A stretch of 64,000 bases of DNA, taken from positions 434,001-498,000 of the forward strand of contig NZ_JOEZ01000003.1 of NCBI RefSeq assembly GCF_000721175.1, in the 5' to 3' direction. Position 1 is the first letter of the stretch. Each line of letters starts with the position of its first letter. Below, one piece after another: positions 55,669-63,411 of this stretch. The DNA is from Streptomyces anulatus (lineage in GTDB: Bacteria; Actinomycetota; Actinomycetes; Streptomycetales; Streptomycetaceae). The position numbers were made by a program, and so were the translations under genes. The notes below the pieces were generated by a model. The model saw only the letters and a program-made list of their open reading frames with translations. It had not been told where the DNA came from and searched no databases.

Positions 55669-56282
55669 CAGGACGGACGTCCGCCCCGATCGGCGGTCCC
55701 GGGAACGTCGGGGACGCCGGGAGCGTCACCGGTGTCCGGAGCCTCCGGATTCCTGGGATCGAACGGACTGCCGCTGCGCTGCAGAAGGTAGCCGCCGATC
55801 ACCAAAAGGAGCCCCAGGAGCAGGAAGCCGAGGTCCCACCAGAGCTGGTGAGGGCCGCCGTGGACATGGTGGATGCCGAGGACGTGGTGGTCCAGGACGC
55901 CTTCGACCAGGTTGAACAGGCCCCAGCCCACCAGGATCCAGCCCCACAGCACCCGGGAGGTCCACACCCGGCGTCGGCCATGGGTCACGCGCGAGTAGAG
56001 GATGCCCAGGCCCACCAGCACCGCCACCCAGCAGACCGTGTGGAAGATGCCGTCCCACACCGTGTTCATCTCCAGGCCGGAAACCGTGTTCGGCGAGTAG
56101 TACTTCACCCCGATCCGGTCGTCGTCGGTGCTGGTCAGCATGTGGTGCCACTGGAGGAGCTGGTGCAGGAGGATTCCGTCCAGGAATCCGCCGAGGCCCA
56201 CCCCGAGCACGATCCCCGGGAGCTGAATGCTCCTCGGGATGGCACCGGCACCGGTCGGCGCCTTGTCCGCACTGATGGCCAC
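55668..56282 (-). CDS. DUF2243 membrane protein
   Basis: 204 residues from a GTG with GGAGAGGA upstream. Four membrane segments and a His-rich core: GFLDGILLHQLLQWHHML, DGIFHTVCWVAVL and EGVLDHHVLGIHHVHGGPHQ. The many His in or near membrane segments suggest metal or haem binding. It precedes and overlaps the CtaG-like gene, a pairing seen in many genomes, which links it to oxidase or copper assembly; inference. The region upstream (56300-56345) holds a simple GCCGAA repeat. Confidence 0.8.
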   Translation of the reverse strand: MAISADKAPTGAGAIPRSIQLPGIVLGVGLGGFLDGILLHQLLQWHHMLTSTDDDRIGVKYYSPNTVSGLEMNTVWDGIFHTVCWVAVLVGLGILYSRVTHGRRRVWTSRVLWGWILVGWGLFNLVEGVLDHHVLGIHHVHGGPHQLWWDLGFLLLGLLLVIGGYLLQRSGSPFDPRNPEAPDTGDAPGVPDVPGTADRGGRPS

Positions 56283-56309
56283 TGCACGTCCTCTCCGTCG
56301 AAGTCAGGC

Positions 56310-56345
56310 CGAAGCCGAATTCAAGGCCGAAGCCGAAGCCCGAGC
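56310..56345. repeat. GCCGAA simple repeat
   Basis: Five or so GCCGAA/GGCCGAAG units in the spacer before the DUF2243 gene, interrupted by AATTCAAG. No coding role was found. Confidence 0.6.
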
Positions 56346-56444
56346 CGCCGGCAGCACGGGTGCCCGCCCCCCGGCCGCCCACCAGGGATACGGACACCCG
56401 TTCAGCCTTGCGGCACCCCGAGCACGGGCAACCGGCTCAGCCCT

Positions 56445-57818
56445 TCAGCACCAAGGCCCCGTCACGGCGAACGTTGTACCCGGCGTGTAGCAGTTCACGT
56501 ACATCGTCGAGCCTTCTGGCGAGAAGGTGACCCCGGCGAACTCGCCCCACTCCGGCTCCTCGGGCGTCCCGATGTTCTGCCGCCCGCGCGCCATCGGGTA
56601 CACCTCGCCCCGCCGCGTCACCCCGAGCACGTGCTGCGCGCCGCCGCCGTCCTCGCAGACCATCAGCCCGCCGTCGGCCGCCAGGCAGATGTTGTCGGGG
56701 GACTCGCCGGGCAGCTGGACGTCGGTGTCCGGGCCGAAGAGCACGACCAGGGTGAGGCGGCGCTTCCTCGGCTCGTAGCGCCACACCTGGCCGTGGTGGT
56801 CGGCCGCCGAGCCCTCGTCGCTGCGGGCGAAGCTGGAGACGAAGTAGACCGAGGAGTCGCCCCAGTAGCAGCCCTCCAGCTTCTGCGCGTGCGTGATGCC
56901 CTTCGGGCCGAAGTCCTGGAAGCGGATCGCGGTCTCGGCGGCCAGCGGATCCGGTACGGGGACCCACTCGATCCGGTCGAAGCTCGTGCCGGTCTCCCGG
57001 ACGGCGGAGAGGTCGGGCACGCCCGGCACCCGCATCGCCTCCAGCTCGCCGCCCGCCCGGAGCGAACCGGTGCCGCCGAGCGGCTTCTCGGGAAGGAAGC
57101 GGTAGAAGAGCCCGAACGGCTTGTCGAACGCGTCCTCGGTCTCGTACACGATCCCGGACTTCGGGTCGACGGCGATCGCCTCGTGCTGGAAGCGGCCCAT
57201 CGCGGTCAGCGGGACGGCCCCGGTGCGGTGCGGATCGGCGCCGTCCACCTCGAAGATGAAGCCGTGGTCCTTGGTGTAGCCGTTGGTCCCGGCCTTGTCC
57301 TCGTTCTCCTCGCAGGTGAGCCAGGTGCGCCACGGGGTGGGCCCGCCCGCGCAGTTCACCGCCGTACCTGCGATGGCGACGCGCTCGCCGAGCACCTTGT
57401 TCCGGCCGTCCAGCTCCAGGGACGTCACGCCGCCCTTGGCCGCCGGGTCGTAGGTCAGCCCCTCGACGGTCGGTACGCCGATCTCGGCGGTGTGCCGGTT
57501 CTCGTGGTTGCGGACGAGGTGGACCCGCCCGTTGCGGCCGCGCAGGGCGGCCATCCCGTCGTGGTTGCCGGGGACCGGCCCCTCGCCGGAGCGCAGCGGT
57601 TCGCCCTCCCGGGACAGCACCCGGTAGCGGAAACCTTTCGGCAGGTCGAGCAGACCGTCCGGGTCGGGGACGAGCGGACCGTAGCCGCTGTGGCCGCGGG
57701 CGGCCGCCGTGCCCGCGAAGAGTTCGGAGAAGGCTCCCGTGAAGGCGACCGCGGCGGCTGCGCCGCCGCCTGCCAGGACCTGGCGTCGGGTGGCGGTGGG
57801 ACGGGGTGCGGTTGACAT
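56445..57818 (-). CDS. PhoX-type (DUF839) Tat-exported phosphatase-like protein
   Basis: 457 residues from the ATG at 57818, 7 bases after GGGAG. The N-terminus is a twin-arginine signal (TATRRQVLAGGGAAAAVAF). The beta-propeller body carries PGNHDGMAAL, LVRNHENR, GGPTPWRTWLTCEENED, GRFQHEAIAVDP, ETEDAFDKPFGLFYRF and SPDNICLAADGGLMVCEDGG, with the acidic ligands that bind calcium and iron in PhoX. PhoX enzymes release phosphate from organic esters; this protein is shorter than classical PhoX, so activity is probable, not certain. It is monocistronic. Confidence 0.85.
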   Translation of the reverse strand: MSTAPRPTATRRQVLAGGGAAAAVAFTGAFSELFAGTAAARGHSGYGPLVPDPDGLLDLPKGFRYRVLSREGEPLRSGEGPVPGNHDGMAALRGRNGRVHLVRNHENRHTAEIGVPTVEGLTYDPAAKGGVTSLELDGRNKVLGERVAIAGTAVNCAGGPTPWRTWLTCEENEDKAGTNGYTKDHGFIFEVDGADPHRTGAVPLTAMGRFQHEAIAVDPKSGIVYETEDAFDKPFGLFYRFLPEKPLGGTGSLRAGGELEAMRVPGVPDLSAVRETGTSFDRIEWVPVPDPLAAETAIRFQDFGPKGITHAQKLEGCYWGDSSVYFVSSFARSDEGSAADHHGQVWRYEPRKRRLTLVVLFGPDTDVQLPGESPDNICLAADGGLMVCEDGGGAQHVLGVTRRGEVYPMARGRQNIGTPEEPEWGEFAGVTFSPEGSTMYVNCYTPGTTFAVTGPWC

Positions 57819-57957
57819 GAGGTGACTCCCTGCTGGCGGACAGGTGAAGTGACCCGCACGTGTGTAGCACGCACAGAGGCGCGGGGGAACCATGCGTACC
57901 CCCGCGCCCCGTGTTGCTGCCGGGACGGCCCCGATGGGAGCAGCCGTCCGCGCGACC

Positions 57958-58383
57958 TCAGGCCAGCGAGGCCGACAGGGTGATCGTCGTGCCCGTCAGC
58001 GCCTGGCTGACCGGGCAGTTCGCCTTGGCGTCCTCGGCGGCCTTCACGAAGGTGTCCTCGTCGAGACCGGGGACCGTGCCCTCGACCGTGAGGTGGATGC
58101 CGGTGATGCCGGTGCCGGGCTGGAAGGTGACCTCGGCCTTCGTCTCCAGCTTGGTGGGCGGGGTGCCGGCGCCCGCGAGGCCGTGGGAGAGCGCCATCGA
58201 GAAGCAGCTGGAGTGGGCGGCGGCGATGAGCTCCTCGGGGCTCGTCTTCCCGTTCGCCTGCTCCGAGCGGGCGGGCCAGGAGACGGGGTAGTCGCCGATG
58301 CCGGAGGAGTCGAAGGTGACGACCCCCTTGCCCTCGATCAGGTTGCCTTCCCAGTTCGTGTGCGCCTGACGCGTGGTAGCCAT
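57958..58383 (-). CDS. OsmC family peroxiredoxin-like protein
   Basis: 141 residues. Both redox Cys are present: AAAHSSCFSMALSHGL and AKANCPVSQALTG, with the Glu of SPEELIAAAH. The family reduces organic hydroperoxides (OsmC or Ohr); the motifs fit OsmC somewhat better. It stands alone; the upstream 100 bases contain 17-base tandem repeats (58405-58438) that could be a regulator site. Confidence 0.9.
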   Translation of the reverse strand: MATTRQAHTNWEGNLIEGKGVVTFDSSGIGDYPVSWPARSEQANGKTSPEELIAAAHSSCFSMALSHGLAGAGTPPTKLETKAEVTFQPGTGITGIHLTVEGTVPGLDEDTFVKAAEDAKANCPVSQALTGTTITLSASLA

Positions 58384-58404
58384 GCTGAATCCCTTCGAAC
58401 GGTG

Positions 58405-58438
58405 TGCGGTTGTACGGGATATGCGGTCGTGCGGGATA
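58405..58438 (-). repeat. 17-bp tandem repeat in the osmC promoter region
   Basis: TGCGGTTGTACGGGATA (58405-58421) and TGCGGTCGTGCGGGATA (58422-58438) follow each other, with a third partial start. A spacing of 17 could suit a repeated regulator site; unproven. Confidence 0.5.
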
Positions 58439-58488
58439 TGCGGGGCGCGCCGTCGTGCGCCGTGCCCCGTCGCGTTACGCCCCCGAAC

Positions 58489-59580
58489 CTACTGCGCCAC
58501 CAGCCCCTTCGCGTCACGCGCCAGCGCCGTCAGCCGGGAGATCGCCCGGAAGTACTTCTTCCGGTACCCGCCGTTCAGCATCTCGTCGCTGAACAGCCGG
58601 TCGAAGGGCAGCCCAGAGGCGAGCACCGGAACCTCCCGGTCGTACAGCCGGTCGGCCAGCACCACCAGGCGCAGCGCGGTCGACTGGTCGGGCACCGCCG
58701 TCACCCCGGTCAGGCAGACCGCGCCGATGTCGTCGGTCAGCGCGCCGTACCGGCTCGGGTGGACCCGGGCCAGGTGCTCCAGCAGCCCTGGGAAGTCGTC
58801 GAGGGACGCGCTCGGCGTGGCGTACGCGGCCCGGGTGACCTGCTCGTCGTCGTACGGCGGCGGGGCCTCGGGCAGACCGCGGTGCCGGTAGTCCTCGCCG
58901 TCGATGCGCAGCGGGCGGAAGTGCGCGGACAGGCCCTGGATCTCGCGCAGGAAGTCGACGGCGGCGAACCGGCCCTCGCCGAGCTTGCCCGGCAGCGTGT
59001 TCGAGGTCGCGGCCAGCGCCACCCCGTTCTCCACGAGCCGACGGAGCAGCGAGGAGACGAGCACGGTGTCGCCCGGGTCGTCCAGCTCGAACTCGTCGAT
59101 GCACAGCAGCCGGTGCCCGCTCAGGGTCTGCACGGTCTGCTGGAAGCCCAGCGCGCCGACGAGGTTCGTCAGCTCCACGAACGTGCCGAACGCCTTCAGC
59201 GACGGCTCGGCGGGCGTGGCGTGCCAGAGCGACGCCAGCAGGTGGGTCTTGCCGACGCCGTAGCCGCCGTCCAGATAGACCCCGCGCGGCCCGGCCGGTG
59301 CGGCCGGCTTCTTGCTGAACCACTTGCGCCGCCCGGGACCCGTCGCGTGCGCGCCGCCGAGCCCGGCGGCGAAGCCCGCCAGAACCGTGACCGCCTCGCT
59401 CTGGCTGGGCTGGTTCGGATCGGGGACGTACGTGTCGAAGCGCACCGAGTCGAAGCGCGGCGGCGGCACCATCTCGGCGACCAGACGGTCTGCGGGGACG
59501 TGCGGCTCACGGGCGCACAGGGACAGCGGGGCCGTTTCGGCAAGGGGGCTCTGCCCCGGAAACGCGGTGGATGACGACAC
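58489..59580 (-). CDS. zapE: ZapE/AFG1-type ATPase
   Basis: 363 residues from a GTG at 59580, preceded by GGAGAG. Walker A GVYLDGGYGVGKTHLLASLW, Walker B LLCIDEFELDDPGD and the sensor AATSNTLPG define the AFG1 family, which in E. coli (ZapE) destabilises FtsZ rings and in mitochondria (LACE1) acts on membrane proteins. No transmembrane segment. It is divergent from the RibD-like gene, the shared upstream being only 37 bases. Confidence 0.88.
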   Translation of the reverse strand: MSSSTAFPGQSPLAETAPLSLCAREPHVPADRLVAEMVPPPRFDSVRFDTYVPDPNQPSQSEAVTVLAGFAAGLGGAHATGPGRRKWFSKKPAAPAGPRGVYLDGGYGVGKTHLLASLWHATPAEPSLKAFGTFVELTNLVGALGFQQTVQTLSGHRLLCIDEFELDDPGDTVLVSSLLRRLVENGVALAATSNTLPGKLGEGRFAAVDFLREIQGLSAHFRPLRIDGEDYRHRGLPEAPPPYDDEQVTRAAYATPSASLDDFPGLLEHLARVHPSRYGALTDDIGAVCLTGVTAVPDQSTALRLVVLADRLYDREVPVLASGLPFDRLFSDEMLNGGYRKKYFRAISRLTALARDAKGLVAQ

Positions 59581-59617
59581 AACTCTCCACCCTAAGGCCC
59601 GTGCCAGACTGCAACCC

Positions 59618-60445
59618 ATGCGAAGCCTGTTCCCTGTGACGGACCTGACAAAGAGCGCTGTGGGGGGCGAGGACCCGTCGGGCCCGCTCACCGACCGCGA
59701 GTGGAGCCTCGACGAGCTGGCGGAGGCCTACGCCTACCCCGCGGACCTCCCCGCCGGGAAGGCCCGGAGGCCCGGGGCCGCCTGGCTGCGAGCCAACATG
59801 GTCTCCACCCTCGACGGGGCCGCCCAGCACGACGGCCGTTCGCAGGGCATCTCCTGCGCGGCGGACATGCGGATCTTCGGCACCCTGCGGGGCCTGGCCG
59901 ACGTGGTGATCGCCGGGGCCGAGACCGTACGCCTGGAGGGGTACCGTCCGGCCCGCGCCCGGGAGGCGTTCGCCGCGCGGCGGGCGGCCGCCGGGCAGGG
60001 CCCCGCGCCCGCCGTCGCGGTGGTGACCGGCTCGATGCACCTGGACTTCTCGCTGCCGCTGTTCACCGAGCCGCTCGTCCCGACGCTCGTGGTGACCGGC
60101 GCCGGGGCCCCCGCGGACCGGATCACGGCGGCCCGGCAGGCGGGCGCCGAGGTGGTGATCGCGGGCGAGGGCACCCGGGTGGACCCGGCCCGGGCCGTGC
60201 GCGAGCTGGCCGCCCGAGGGCTGAGGCGGCAGCTCACCGAGGGCGGGCCCCGGCTGCTCGGCCAGTTCGTGGCGGCGGATGTGCTGGACGAGCTGTGCCT
60301 GACGGTGTCCCCGATGCTGACCGCCGGGGACGCCCAGCGGATCGCGGGCGGCCCCGGGCTCGCCGTGCCGGAACGTTTTTCCCTGACGTCCCTGCTGGAA
60401 GAGGCCGGGTTCCTCTTCACTCGGTACCGTCGGACCGACAGTTAG
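59618..60445 (+). CDS. RibD C-terminal / dihydrofolate reductase-like pyrimidine reductase
   Basis: 275 residues. The reductase fold is shown by RANMVSTLDGAAQHDGRS, FGTLRGLADVVIAGAETVR, LRRQLTEGGPRLLGQFVAA and ELCLTVSPMLTAGDAQRI, the NADPH- and substrate-binding parts of RibD-type reductases. It lacks the deaminase domain, so it may reduce riboflavin precursors or another pyrimidine. A hairpin (60444-60464) overlaps the stop. Confidence 0.85.
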   Translation: MRSLFPVTDLTKSAVGGEDPSGPLTDREWSLDELAEAYAYPADLPAGKARRPGAAWLRANMVSTLDGAAQHDGRSQGISCAADMRIFGTLRGLADVVIAGAETVRLEGYRPARAREAFAARRAAAGQGPAPAVAVVTGSMHLDFSLPLFTEPLVPTLVVTGAGAPADRITAARQAGAEVVIAGEGTRVDPARAVRELAARGLRRQLTEGGPRLLGQFVAADVLDELCLTVSPMLTAGDAQRIAGGPGLAVPERFSLTSLLEEAGFLFTRYRRTDS

Positions 60446-60464
60446 CGGAATTTATCGTTCCGCT
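60444..60464 (+). terminator. Small hairpin terminator
   Basis: AGCGGAA (60444-60450) and TTCCGCT (60458-60464) around TTTATCG, overlapping the stop of the reductase gene. Confidence 0.55.
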
Positions 60465-60590
60465 TAGCTCCGGCTGGGCAGACTTACCCCTGCAGTCCCC
60501 GTGGAAGCGCGGGGAAGGATGGTTTCAGCAAACGACCGTCGACGGTCGAGCCGGTCGTCGACGAGACGAAGAAGCGGAAGGGCGCCTGTC

Positions 60591-61061
60591 GTGTTCACAA
60601 GCGTTTTGATGATCGAGAAGCCGCTCACCCCCGAGGACGTGGACTTCGTCACCACCCTCCACGGCGAGGAGCGGATCTCGTTCGTCGTTCTGTTGCAGCC
60701 GCGCGGTGACCAGGCCGATGTCCTGCTGCGCGCGATCGACGACGTGGCGATGGGGGAACTGAAGGAAGCGGTCCGCGAGGGGGAGGAGCCGGAGGGCGAC
60801 GAGGCCCGCGAGACCGCCCAGATCGGCCTGGAGTACTCCCTCCGGGCCCTGCGCGAGGCGGGCTCCGAAGCGGTCGGACAGGTGATCGAAGATCACCCCC
60901 TGGACAAACTGACGGCCGTCGTCGAGGAGGCGGGCGCGGACGAGGTCATCGTCCTGACCGCCCCGCACTACGTGGAGGAGTTCTTCCACCGCGACTGGGC
61001 CTCCCGGGCCCGGCACAAGGTGGGCGTCCCGGTGCTCAAGCTCTTCGCGCACAGCGAATAG
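60591..61061 (+). CDS. Conserved small alpha/beta protein of unknown function
   Basis: 156 residues from the GTG at 60591, about 9 bases after GGAAGGG; the frame is open to 60501 but with an Arg/Ser-rich, unconvincing extension. The text alternates strands and helices (RISFVVLLQPRGDQADVLLR, then ADEVIVLTAPHYVEEFFHRD and KVGVPVLKLFAH), which resembles a universal-stress-type fold. Similar Streptomyces proteins are sometimes called indole-3-glycerol phosphate synthase, but it is far too short for that TIM barrel. It lies 67 bases before murC. Confidence 0.7.
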   Translation: MFTSVLMIEKPLTPEDVDFVTTLHGEERISFVVLLQPRGDQADVLLRAIDDVAMGELKEAVREGEEPEGDEARETAQIGLEYSLRALREAGSEAVGQVIEDHPLDKLTAVVEEAGADEVIVLTAPHYVEEFFHRDWASRARHKVGVPVLKLFAHSE

Positions 61062-61128
61062 GCTGGCCCCGCGGTCCGGGTCGGCCCCCGGCCGCCGTCC
61101 GAACCGCAGCGACCACGCAGGAGCACAG

Positions 61129-62523
61129 ATGGCACCCGGCATTCCCGCCGCCATGGAACGACCCCACTTCATCGGCATCGGCGGCGCCGGAATGTCGGGC
61201 ATCGCGAAGATCCTCGCCCAGCGCGGGGCGAAGGTGGCGGGCAGCGACGCGAAGGAGTCCGCCACCGCCGAGTCCCTGCGGGCGCTGGGGGCGACCGTGC
61301 ACATCGGGCACGCGGCGGGCCACCTGGCCGACGACGCGTCCTGCGTGGTCGTCTCCAGCGCCATCCGCGCCGACAACCCGGAGCTGCTCCGGGCGAACGA
61401 GCTGTCCATCCCCGTGGTGCACCGCTCGGACGCACTGGCCTCCCTGATGAACGGTTTGCGCGCCATCGCGGTCGCCGGCACCCACGGCAAGACGACCACG
61501 ACGTCGATGCTGGCCGTCGCCCTCTCCTCGCTGAGTCTCGCCCCCTCGTACGCCATCGGCGGCGACCTGGAGGGCCCCGGCACCAACGCCACGCACGGCG
61601 AAGGGTCCATCTTCGTCGCGGAGGCGGACGAGAGCGACCGCAGCTTCCAGAAGTACGACCCCGAGGTCGCGATCGTCCTCAACGTCGAGCTGGACCACCA
61701 CGCGAACTACGCTTCGATGGACGAGATCTACGACTCCTTCGAGACGTTCGTCGGCAAGGTCGTCCCCGGCGGCACCCTGGTCATCTCCGCCGACCAGCCC
61801 GGCGCGGTGGAGCTGACCCGCCGGGTCCGCGACCTCTCCGACCTCAAGGTCGTCACGTACGGCTCCGCCGAGAACGCCGACGTACGCGTCCACAAGGTCA
61901 CCCCGCGCGGCCTGACCAGCGAGGTCACGGTCCTGCTCAACGGGAAGTTCCTCACGTTCACCGTCTCGGTCCCCGGCAGCCACTACGCCCACAACGCGGT
62001 CGCCGCCCTCGCCGCCGGGGTCGCCCTCGGCATCCCGGCGCACAACCTGGCCTCCGCGATCGGCAGCTACACCGGGGTCAAGCGCCGCCTCCAGCTCAAG
62101 GGCGAGGCGGCGGGCGTGCAGGTCATCGACTCGTACGCGCACCACCCCACCGAGATGACCGCCGACCTGGAGGCCATGCGCGGCGCCGCCGCCGACGCCC
62201 GCATCCTGGTCGTCTTCCAGCCGCACCTGTTCTCCCGTACGCAGGAGCTGGGCACCGAGATGGGCCAGGCCCTCGCACTGGCCGACGCCTCCGTGGTCCT
62301 GGACATCTACCCGGCCCGCGAGGACCCGATCCCCGGCATCACCAGCGCCCTGATCATCGACGCGGCGAAGGAGGCCGGCACCGAGGTCACCGCCGTCCAC
62401 GACCAGGCCGACGTCCCCGCCGCCGTCGCGGGAATGGCCAAGCCCGGCGATCTCGTTCTCACCATGGGAGCGGGCGATGTCACCGACCTCGGCCCGCGCA
62501 TCCTGGACCACCTGTCGAGCTGA
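61129..62523 (+). CDS. murC: UDP-N-acetylmuramate-L-alanine ligase
   Basis: 464 residues. It adds L-Ala to UDP-MurNAc in peptidoglycan synthesis. FIGIGGAGMSGIAKIL binds the nucleotide sugar, AVAGTHGKTTTTSM is the ATP P-loop of Mur ligases, and EADESDRSF, NVELDHHANY and DSYAHHPTEM are the conserved Mur motifs. Length is standard. GCAGGAG precedes the ATG. msrB starts 10 bases after its stop, so the two are probably co-transcribed. Confidence 0.97.
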   Translation: MAPGIPAAMERPHFIGIGGAGMSGIAKILAQRGAKVAGSDAKESATAESLRALGATVHIGHAAGHLADDASCVVVSSAIRADNPELLRANELSIPVVHRSDALASLMNGLRAIAVAGTHGKTTTTSMLAVALSSLSLAPSYAIGGDLEGPGTNATHGEGSIFVAEADESDRSFQKYDPEVAIVLNVELDHHANYASMDEIYDSFETFVGKVVPGGTLVISADQPGAVELTRRVRDLSDLKVVTYGSAENADVRVHKVTPRGLTSEVTVLLNGKFLTFTVSVPGSHYAHNAVAALAAGVALGIPAHNLASAIGSYTGVKRRLQLKGEAAGVQVIDSYAHHPTEMTADLEAMRGAAADARILVVFQPHLFSRTQELGTEMGQALALADASVVLDIYPAREDPIPGITSALIIDAAKEAGTEVTAVHDQADVPAAVAGMAKPGDLVLTMGAGDVTDLGPRILDHLSS

Positions 62524-62533
62524 GGAGCGGGAC

Positions 62534-62941
62534 GTGTCGTACGACGTCGAGAAGCCGGACGAGCAGTGGCGGGCGGAGCTGTCCCCCGCCGAGTACGCGG
62601 TGCTGCGCCAGGCCGGCACCGAACCCGCCTTCCGAGGTGAGTACACCGACACCAGGACGGCGGGCGTCTACTCCTGCCGGGCCTGCGGGGCGGAGCTGTT
62701 CCGCTCCGACACCAAGTTCGAGTCCCACTGCGGCTGGCCGTCCTTCTACGACCCGAAGGACACCGACGCGGTCGAACTGGTCGAGGACCGCGCCCACGGG
62801 ATGGTCCGCACCGAGGTGCGCTGCTCCCGCTGCGGCTCGCACCTGGGCCATGTCTTCGAGGGCGAGGGCTACCCGACCCCGACGGACCAGCGCTACTGCA
62901 TCAACTCGATCTCGCTGACCCTGGCGCCGGACGAGAGCTGA
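62534..62941 (+). CDS. msrB: Peptide-methionine (R)-S-oxide reductase
   Basis: 135 residues from a GTG 6 bases after GAGGAG. Zinc ligands are CRAC (about residues 46-49) and CSRC, the catalytic Cys is in QRYCINS, and HCGWPSFYDP is the substrate-binding region. It repairs the R form of methionine sulfoxide in proteins. It follows murC closely. A hairpin terminator follows. Confidence 0.96.
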   Translation: MSYDVEKPDEQWRAELSPAEYAVLRQAGTEPAFRGEYTDTRTAGVYSCRACGAELFRSDTKFESHCGWPSFYDPKDTDAVELVEDRAHGMVRTEVRCSRCGSHLGHVFEGEGYPTPTDQRYCINSISLTLAPDES

Positions 62942-62964
62942 CCTCGATCGGCTGTGGGCCGACC

Positions 62965-62996
62965 GATGCCCGCACAGGGAGATCTGTGCGGGCATC
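62965..62996 (+). terminator. Hairpin terminator of murC-msrB
   Basis: GATGCCCGCACAG (62965-62977) and CTGTGCGGGCATC (62984-62996) are exact inverted repeats around GGAGAT, followed by TTCT. Confidence 0.85.
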
Positions 62997-63170
62997 TTCT
63001 CGTTCTCCGCACGCCGTGAGCCGTTCAGGCCCAGCGCGGTGGCCCCGCCCGGCCATTGCCGTACTGCCGCCTCACGGCTGGTCGTCGCACGGCAGGTGAT
63101 CCCTCCCGCGTCTTCGGCTTTCCGTGACGATCCGTCGCCACGCCCGACCCGGCGCTCGTAGGATGCCTGG

Positions 63171-63350
63171 ATGCCGAGGCCGATACGGATGGGTCGCCGC
63201 ACGTGGGTGGCCGCGTGGGCGGTACTGTGCGTGGCCGGCCTCGCCGCCACCGCCGGACTCAAGGCCGCCTCGGCACCGGGGCCGCAGCCCGAGAAACCTG
63301 TCAGCGCCGAGTGCCCACAGTCGCCCCCGACTCCGCCGTGCGGCTCTAGG
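63171..63350 (+). pseudogene. Small secreted protein gene, truncated by a repeat end
   Basis: From the ATG at 63171 the product has a signal-like N-terminus (RRTWVAAWAVLCVAGLAATAGL) and then KAASAPGPQPEKPVSAEC, typical of small Streptomyces exported proteins. After that Cys the text becomes Pro-rich and enters a repeat end (CTAGGGCCTGTTGCGAAAGT, 63346-63365), so the natural C-terminus is lost. The frame stays open to 63584 but only through antisense DNA of the TetR gene. Confidence 0.5.
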
Positions 63351-63365
63351 GCCTGTTGCGAAAGT
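63346..63365. repeat. Second copy of the repeat-element end
   Basis: CTAGGGCCTGTTGCGAAAGT matches the start of the element at acnA (13508-13527) at 18 of 20 positions. Only this end is recognisable; no transposase gene or second terminus is seen before the TetR gene. Confidence 0.55.
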
Positions 63366-63411
63366 GGCGCGGTCACCCGAAGGGCGGCCACGCGGCAGGC
63401 GCCGCTTCGTA

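Noticed and set aside
57838..57860. PHO box upstream of the PhoX-like gene
   Set aside because: GGTCACTTCACC on the minus strand hints at GTTCACC units, but the 11-base direct-repeat spacing is not met.
60591..61061. Indole-3-glycerol phosphate synthase
   Set aside because: At 156 residues it is too short for the TIM barrel and no TrpC motif is present.
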